The translations under genes and the position numbers were made by a program. From an uncultured Rubrobacteraceae bacterium (GTDB taxonomy: Bacteria; Actinomycetota; Rubrobacteria; Rubrobacterales; Rubrobacteraceae): DNA of 44,584 bases. The stretch lies in the NCBI GenBank assembly GCA_902805975.1, contig CADCUT010000049.1, positions 1,894 to 46,477 on the forward strand, in the 5' to 3' direction. Below are positions 41,633-44,584 of this stretch, piece after piece (the first letter of the stretch is position 1; each line of letters starts with the position of its first letter). The notes beneath the pieces are model-generated. The model did not search any database. It had not been told where the DNA came from and saw only the letters and a program-made list of their open reading frames with translations.

Positions 41633-42127
41633 GTGCCCCAGAGACCGCATACCGCCGAAGAGACCGACCTCGCCATGATGCGTCGCGCCCTGCTCGCCGC
41701 CGAGGAGGCTGCCGGCAGGGGAGAGGTTCCCGTCGGAGCCGTGGTCGCCAGGGGGGAGAGAGTCCTCGCCGTGGCCGCCAACGAACGCGAGAGCACCGGC
41801 GACCCGACAGCCCACGCCGAGCTCCTCGCCATCCGCGAGGCCGCGAGCTCTCTGGGCGGCTGGCGCCTCTCCGGCTGCACCCTCTACGCTACCCTCGAAC
41901 CCTGCCCGATGTGCGCCGGCGCCGCCCACGCCGCCCGACTGTCACGACTCGTCTACGCCGCCTCCGACCCCAAGGCCGGCTACGCGGGAACCCTCCACGA
42001 TGTCCCCGGTGACCCCCGCCTCAACCACACCATCGCCGTTCACCGCGGCCTACTCGAGAGAGAGGCCGCCGACCTGCTCCGTTCTTTCTTCAAAGACCGC
42101 CGCCGACGGCCCGCAAAGCCCCAGTAA
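41633..42127 (+). CDS. tadA: tRNA adenosine(34) deaminase TadA
   Basis: A 164-residue cytidine-deaminase-fold enzyme that makes inosine at the wobble position of tRNA-Arg(ACG). The zinc site is HAE (61-63) and PCPMC (90-94), with AAEEAAGRGEVPVGAVV at the start and a basic helix at the C-terminus. The GTG start has a -10 7 nt upstream and no ribosome site, so the mRNA is probably leaderless. Stands alone. Confidence 0.95.
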   Translation: MPQRPHTAEETDLAMMRRALLAAEEAAGRGEVPVGAVVARGERVLAVAANERESTGDPTAHAELLAIREAASSLGGWRLSGCTLYATLEPCPMCAGAAHAARLSRLVYAASDPKAGYAGTLHDVPGDPRLNHTIAVHRGLLEREAADLLRSFFKDRRRRPAKPQ

Positions 42128-42371
42128 CCCCAATGACCCTGGGCTGATGCTGAACTAGACGATATACCTGAAGTTTATGTACAGGTTTATAAGGATAGTA
42201 ATTCTAGGCTCAAGCGTTGGTGCAGGCTGGCGATTCCACCTGAACGTCAAGGTGCGTGATTTGCGGGATATTCGGCTTTTTCGTCCCCCGTTGAAAAAAT
42301 CTTTGAAAAATCTTGCAAGCCGGTTGTGTTGTGTCGATTCCGCTTAACAAAAGGGAGTCGGGCGTTTACGG
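42128..42371. other. AT-rich gap before nrdR
   Basis: About 240 nt of unusually low GC. It contains a near-direct repeat TTGAAAAAATCTT / TTGAAAAATCTT (42291-42314) and two sites of the pattern ACCTGAA-N3/4-AAGGTG (about 42239 and 42380), the second overlapping the nrdR promoter. No gene. Confidence 0.45.
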
Positions 42372-42401
42372 TTGAGTTAACCTGAAGTTAAGGTGTATTT
42401 A
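42372..42401 (+). promoter_or_regulatory. Candidate nrdR promoter
   Basis: -35 TTGAGT (42372-42377), 18-nt spacer, -10 TATTTA (42396-42401). The spacer contains ACCTGAAGTTAAGGT, an imperfect palindrome similar to MerR-type or other operators. Confidence 0.45.
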
Positions 42402-42421
42402 GGACCTGTTGCGTTCGGAAA

Positions 42422-42460
42422 ATGTGGTGTGCTAGGTTTTCGCGGTACCAGATGTGGTGT
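42422..42460. promoter_or_regulatory. Two NrdR-box-like half-sites 30 bp apart
   Basis: ATGTGGTGT occurs at 42422-42430 and 42452-42460, exactly three helical turns apart, in the nrdR leader. The motif resembles one half of the palindromic NrdR box; the other halves are poorly matched. Confidence 0.45.
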
Positions 42461-42482
42461 TGGAGTGACGGGGGTCGTAAGA

Positions 42483-42953
42483 ATGCAGTGTCCGTACTGT
42501 GATTTCGAAGATACAAAGGTCATAGATTCGCGGCTCTCGGAGACCAAGGATGCCGTGCGCCGGCGTCGGGAGTGTCTCTCGTGCGAGAAGAGGTTCACCA
42601 CGTACGAGCGTCGCGAGCCCTTACGGCTCATGGTCTTGAAGAGGGACGGGGTCAAGGAGCCGTTCGAGCGGGAGAAGTTGAGGAGCGGCCTCCTTAAGGC
42701 CTGCGCCAAGCAGCAGGTCACGGACGAGCAGGTCGAGTTGATCGTGGATGAGATCGAGGCCGAGCTCCGTGAGCGGCGGCGGCACGAGGTGACGTCGCGC
42801 CGGCTCGGGGACATGGTGCTCGTCAGGCTCAGGCGGATGGACATGGTAGCCTACCTGCGCTTCGCCTCCGTCTACCGGCAGTACACCGACGTGGACCAGT
42901 TCCGCACCGAGCTCGTGCGGCTGGCCGGATCGGGGATCGGCAACGGCAGATAA
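42483..42953 (+). CDS. nrdR: Transcriptional repressor NrdR
   Basis: 156 residues. The zinc ribbon has C3, C6, C31 and C34 (MQCPYC ... CLSCEKRF), followed by an ATP-cone domain (about 47-137: [22 protein letters not shown] ... [15 protein letters not shown]). It senses ATP/dATP and represses ribonucleotide reductase genes. ATG 42483 gives the universal MxCPYC start. nrdJ follows by about 100 nt, the nrdRJ order known from streptomycetes. Confidence 0.96.
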   Translation: MQCPYCDFEDTKVIDSRLSETKDAVRRRRECLSCEKRFTTYERREPLRLMVLKRDGVKEPFEREKLRSGLLKACAKQQVTDEQVELIVDEIEAELRERRRHEVTSRRLGDMVLVRLRRMDMVAYLRFASVYRQYTDVDQFRTELVRLAGSGIGNGR

Positions 42954-43035
42954 GAGGTAATTAGCAAGACCCCGGCGGGCCTATTGGGGACGGTTCGCCG
43001 GGTGAATACGTCGATGGAAAGCGAAGAACAAGCGG

Positions 43036-43041
43036 TAGAAT
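43036..43041 (+). promoter_or_regulatory. -10-like element just before nrdJ
   Basis: TAGAAT ends 7 nt before ATG 43049. If active it would create a leaderless nrdJ mRNA besides any read-through from nrdR. No good -35. Confidence 0.4.
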
Positions 43042-43054
43042 TGGGAGGATGAGT

Positions 43055-44584
43055 ATGGAGGTAGACCGTAACAGGTTGGCGGCAGGCATAGAACTCACCG
43101 AGAACGCGGTCGCCGTTCTCAAGAAGCGCTATCTCAAAAAGAACGAGCGCGGGGAGGCGATCGAGGAGCCCATCGACATGTTCCTGCGCGTGGCGGGGAA
43201 CATCGCCGAGGGCGAGTATCGGTTCAAGGAGGGCGAGGAGGCCAAAGCGCTCTACGAGGAGTCCAGGGAGAGGTTCCTCGGGATCATGCTGACCAGGAAG
43301 TTCATGCCGAACTCGCCGACCCTCATGAACGCGGGCCGCGAGCTGCAGCAGCTCTCGGCGTGCTTCGTGCTGCCGGTCGAGGACTCCATAGACGGCATCT
43401 ACGACACCCTCAAGCACCAGGCCATCATCCACAAGAGCGGTGGGGGGACGGGCTTCGGCTTCTCCCGCCTGCGTCCCAAGAACGACCTCGTGCAGAGCAC
43501 GATGGGCGTCTCGAGCGGGCCCGTCTCTTTCATGGCCATCTACGACGCCTCGACGGACAAGATCAAGCAGGGCGGCACCAGGCGCGGGGCGAACATGGGC
43601 ATCCTCAGGGTAGACCACCCGGACGTCGAGGAGTTCATCGAGTGCAAGCGCGAGAACGACCAGATCAACAACTTCAACATCTCGGTCGCCATTACCGACG
43701 AGTTCATGGAGGCCGTCGGGGCCGACCGTGATTTCGAGCTCAAGAACCCGAGGGACGGCCAGGTCATAAAGACCGTTCGCGCGAAGGACCTCTTCCGCAA
43801 GATCGTCGAGGGGGCGTGGCTCAACGGCGAGCCGGGTGTGGTCTTTATAGACAAGATCAACGCCGACAACCCGACGCCGCAGTTCCCCATAGAGGCGACC
43901 AACCCCTGCTCCGAGGCGCACCTGCCCGCGTACGACTCGTGCAACTTAGGGTCGATCAACCTGGAGCGCTTCTATAGGGAAGAGACCGGGGACGTCGACT
44001 GGGACGACCTCAGGGAGACGGTCCACACCGCGATTCGCTTCCTGGACAACGTCATAGAGCAGAACAACTACCCGCTGCCCGAGATCGACGCGATGAGCCG
44101 CGGCAACCGGCGCATCGGCCTCGGCGTGATGGGCTTCGCCGACGTCCTCATAAAGCTCGGCATCACCTACGACTCGGACGAGGGCCTCGCCTTTGCCGAG
44201 AAGGTGATGAAGTTCGTGGACGACGAGGCTTGGGAGGAGAGCCGCAACCTCGCCGAGGAGCGCGGCGTGATGCCGAACTTCGAGGGCTCCCGCCACGAGC
44301 TGCGCGGGGACAAGGTCCGCAACGCGACCGTCACCACCATAGCGCCTACGGGCACGATCTCCATGATCGCCGGCTGCTCTGGCGGCATCGAGCCGCTCTT
44401 CGCGGTCGCCTTCATGCGCCGCCAGGCCGACATGGAGATGCCCGACGTCAACCCCGAGTTCGTGAAGATCGCTAAGGAGCGCGGCTTCTACTCCGAGGAC
44501 CTGATGAAGAAGGTCGCCGAGCACGGCTCCGTGCGCGACGTCGAGGAGGTGCCGGCCGACCTCAGGAGCGTGTGGGTCACCTCG
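43055..44584 (+). CDS. nrdJ: Adenosylcobalamin-dependent ribonucleotide reductase NrdJ (3' end cut off)
   Basis: The frame is open to the right edge, giving about 510 N-terminal residues. Class II features: [25 protein letters not shown], the [17 protein letters not shown] effector/substrate loop, [17 protein letters not shown], the catalytic NPCSEA loop with the following SCNLGSINL, and [21 protein letters not shown]. No N-terminal ATP-cone. It reduces ribonucleotides using vitamin B12. Two starts compete: ATG 43049, 7 nt after a TAGAAT -10 (leaderless), and ATG 43055, 6 nt after GGGAGG (43043-43048). I list the latter. Confidence 0.93.
   Translation, partial: MEVDRNRLAAGIELTENAVAVLKKRYLKKNERGEAIEEPIDMFLRVAGNIAEGEYRFKEGEEAKALYEESRERFLGIMLTRKFMPNSPTLMNAGRELQQLSACFVLPVEDSIDGIYDTLKHQAIIHKSGGGTGFGFSRLRPKNDLVQSTMGVSSGPVSFMAIYDASTDKIKQGGTRRGANMGILRVDHPDVEEFIECKRENDQINNFNISVAITDEFMEAVGADRDFELKNPRDGQVIKTVRAKDLFRKIVEGAWLNGEPGVVFIDKINADNPTPQFPIEATNPCSEAHLPAYDSCNLGSINLERFYREETGDVDWDDLRETVHTAIRFLDNVIEQNNYPLPEIDAMSRGNRRIGLGVMGFADVLIKLGITYDSDEGLAFAEKVMKFVDDEAWEESRNLAEERGVMPNFEGSRHELRGDKVRNATVTTIAPTGTISMIAGCSGGIEPLFAVAFMRRQADMEMPDVNPEFVKIAKERGFYSEDLMKKVAEHGSVRDVEEVPADLRSVWVTS

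Noticed and set aside
42291-42314. AT-rich repeats TTGAAAAA(A)TCTT as a possible origin or DnaA cluster
   Set aside because: Only two imperfect copies, no DnaA boxes of the TTATCCACA type nearby, and no origin genes in the window.
42128-42482. Possible cobalamin riboswitch upstream of nrdR-nrdJ
   Set aside because: No B12-box-like core or long conserved helix could be recognised, and B12 riboswitches normally repress the B12-independent enzyme rather than nrdJ.

Overview
The window is a high-GC, gene-dense bacterial chromosome segment without rRNA, tRNA, CRISPR or insertion sequences that I can see. Gene content (menaquinone pathway MenF-D-H-B-C-E, an ArgR-controlled arginine cluster, an NrdR/NrdJ ribonucleotide reductase pair, ECF sigma factors with C-terminal SnoaL-like domains, an actinobacterial-type arsenic cassette) and codon bias suggest a deep-branching actinobacterium, most like Rubrobacter. 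That assignment is inference from gene style, not from a marker gene.

Layout. 1-4.9 kb (+): the end of a ribose/xylose-type sugar ABC transporter (binding protein, permease, single-domain ATPase), a D-psicose/tagatose 3-epimerase-like isomerase and an FGGY (xylulose-type) kinase, together a sugar uptake and entry operon. 5-9.9 kb (+): menF-menD-menH-menB. 9.9-16.2 kb (-): a tightly overlapping operon of a ChoD-like GMC oxidoreductase, an unknown 217-residue protein, a receiver-domain/thioredoxin-reductase-like flavoprotein that lacks the redox cysteines, and a membrane-linked metallophosphoesterase; then a separate SRPBCC gene. 16.2-20.6 kb (+): a HicB-like ribbon-helix-helix protein and a DUF4097 protein run directly into menC, then menE. 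So the men genes are split by about 8 kb. 20.6-25.4 kb: ACT-domain malic enzyme (-), RidA (-), a class V aminotransferase (+), a cold-shock protein with a structured leader, an acyl-CoA desaturase and a small unknown protein.

25.4-30.9 kb (+): two paralogous ECF sigma factors, a cupin, a DUF998 membrane protein and a secreted TolB-propeller/calcium-repeat protein. Three of these are preceded by the same two-part promoter, TCGAACTTT-N13-GCATCT, with identical spacing. This looks like a compact self-contained ECF regulon and is the most interesting candidate system here.

30.9-39.1 kb: arginine biosynthesis, with argJ-B-D-F (-) diverging from argC-argR-(metallo-hydrolase)-(ACT protein)-argG (+). 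The 92-bp divergent region carries two promoters overlaid with ARG-box-like operators. 39.1-41.3 kb (+): an AT-richer gap, then arsM-arsR-arsC behind a TTGACA promoter with an ArsR-type palindrome. 41.6-44.6 kb (+): tadA, nrdR and the start of nrdJ (cut by the window end).

A recurring trait is a -10 element only 6-7 nt before a start codon (menB, menE, argC, tadA, nrdJ), which suggests common leaderless mRNAs. All functional calls rest on reading motifs and family resemblance by eye; no search was run.
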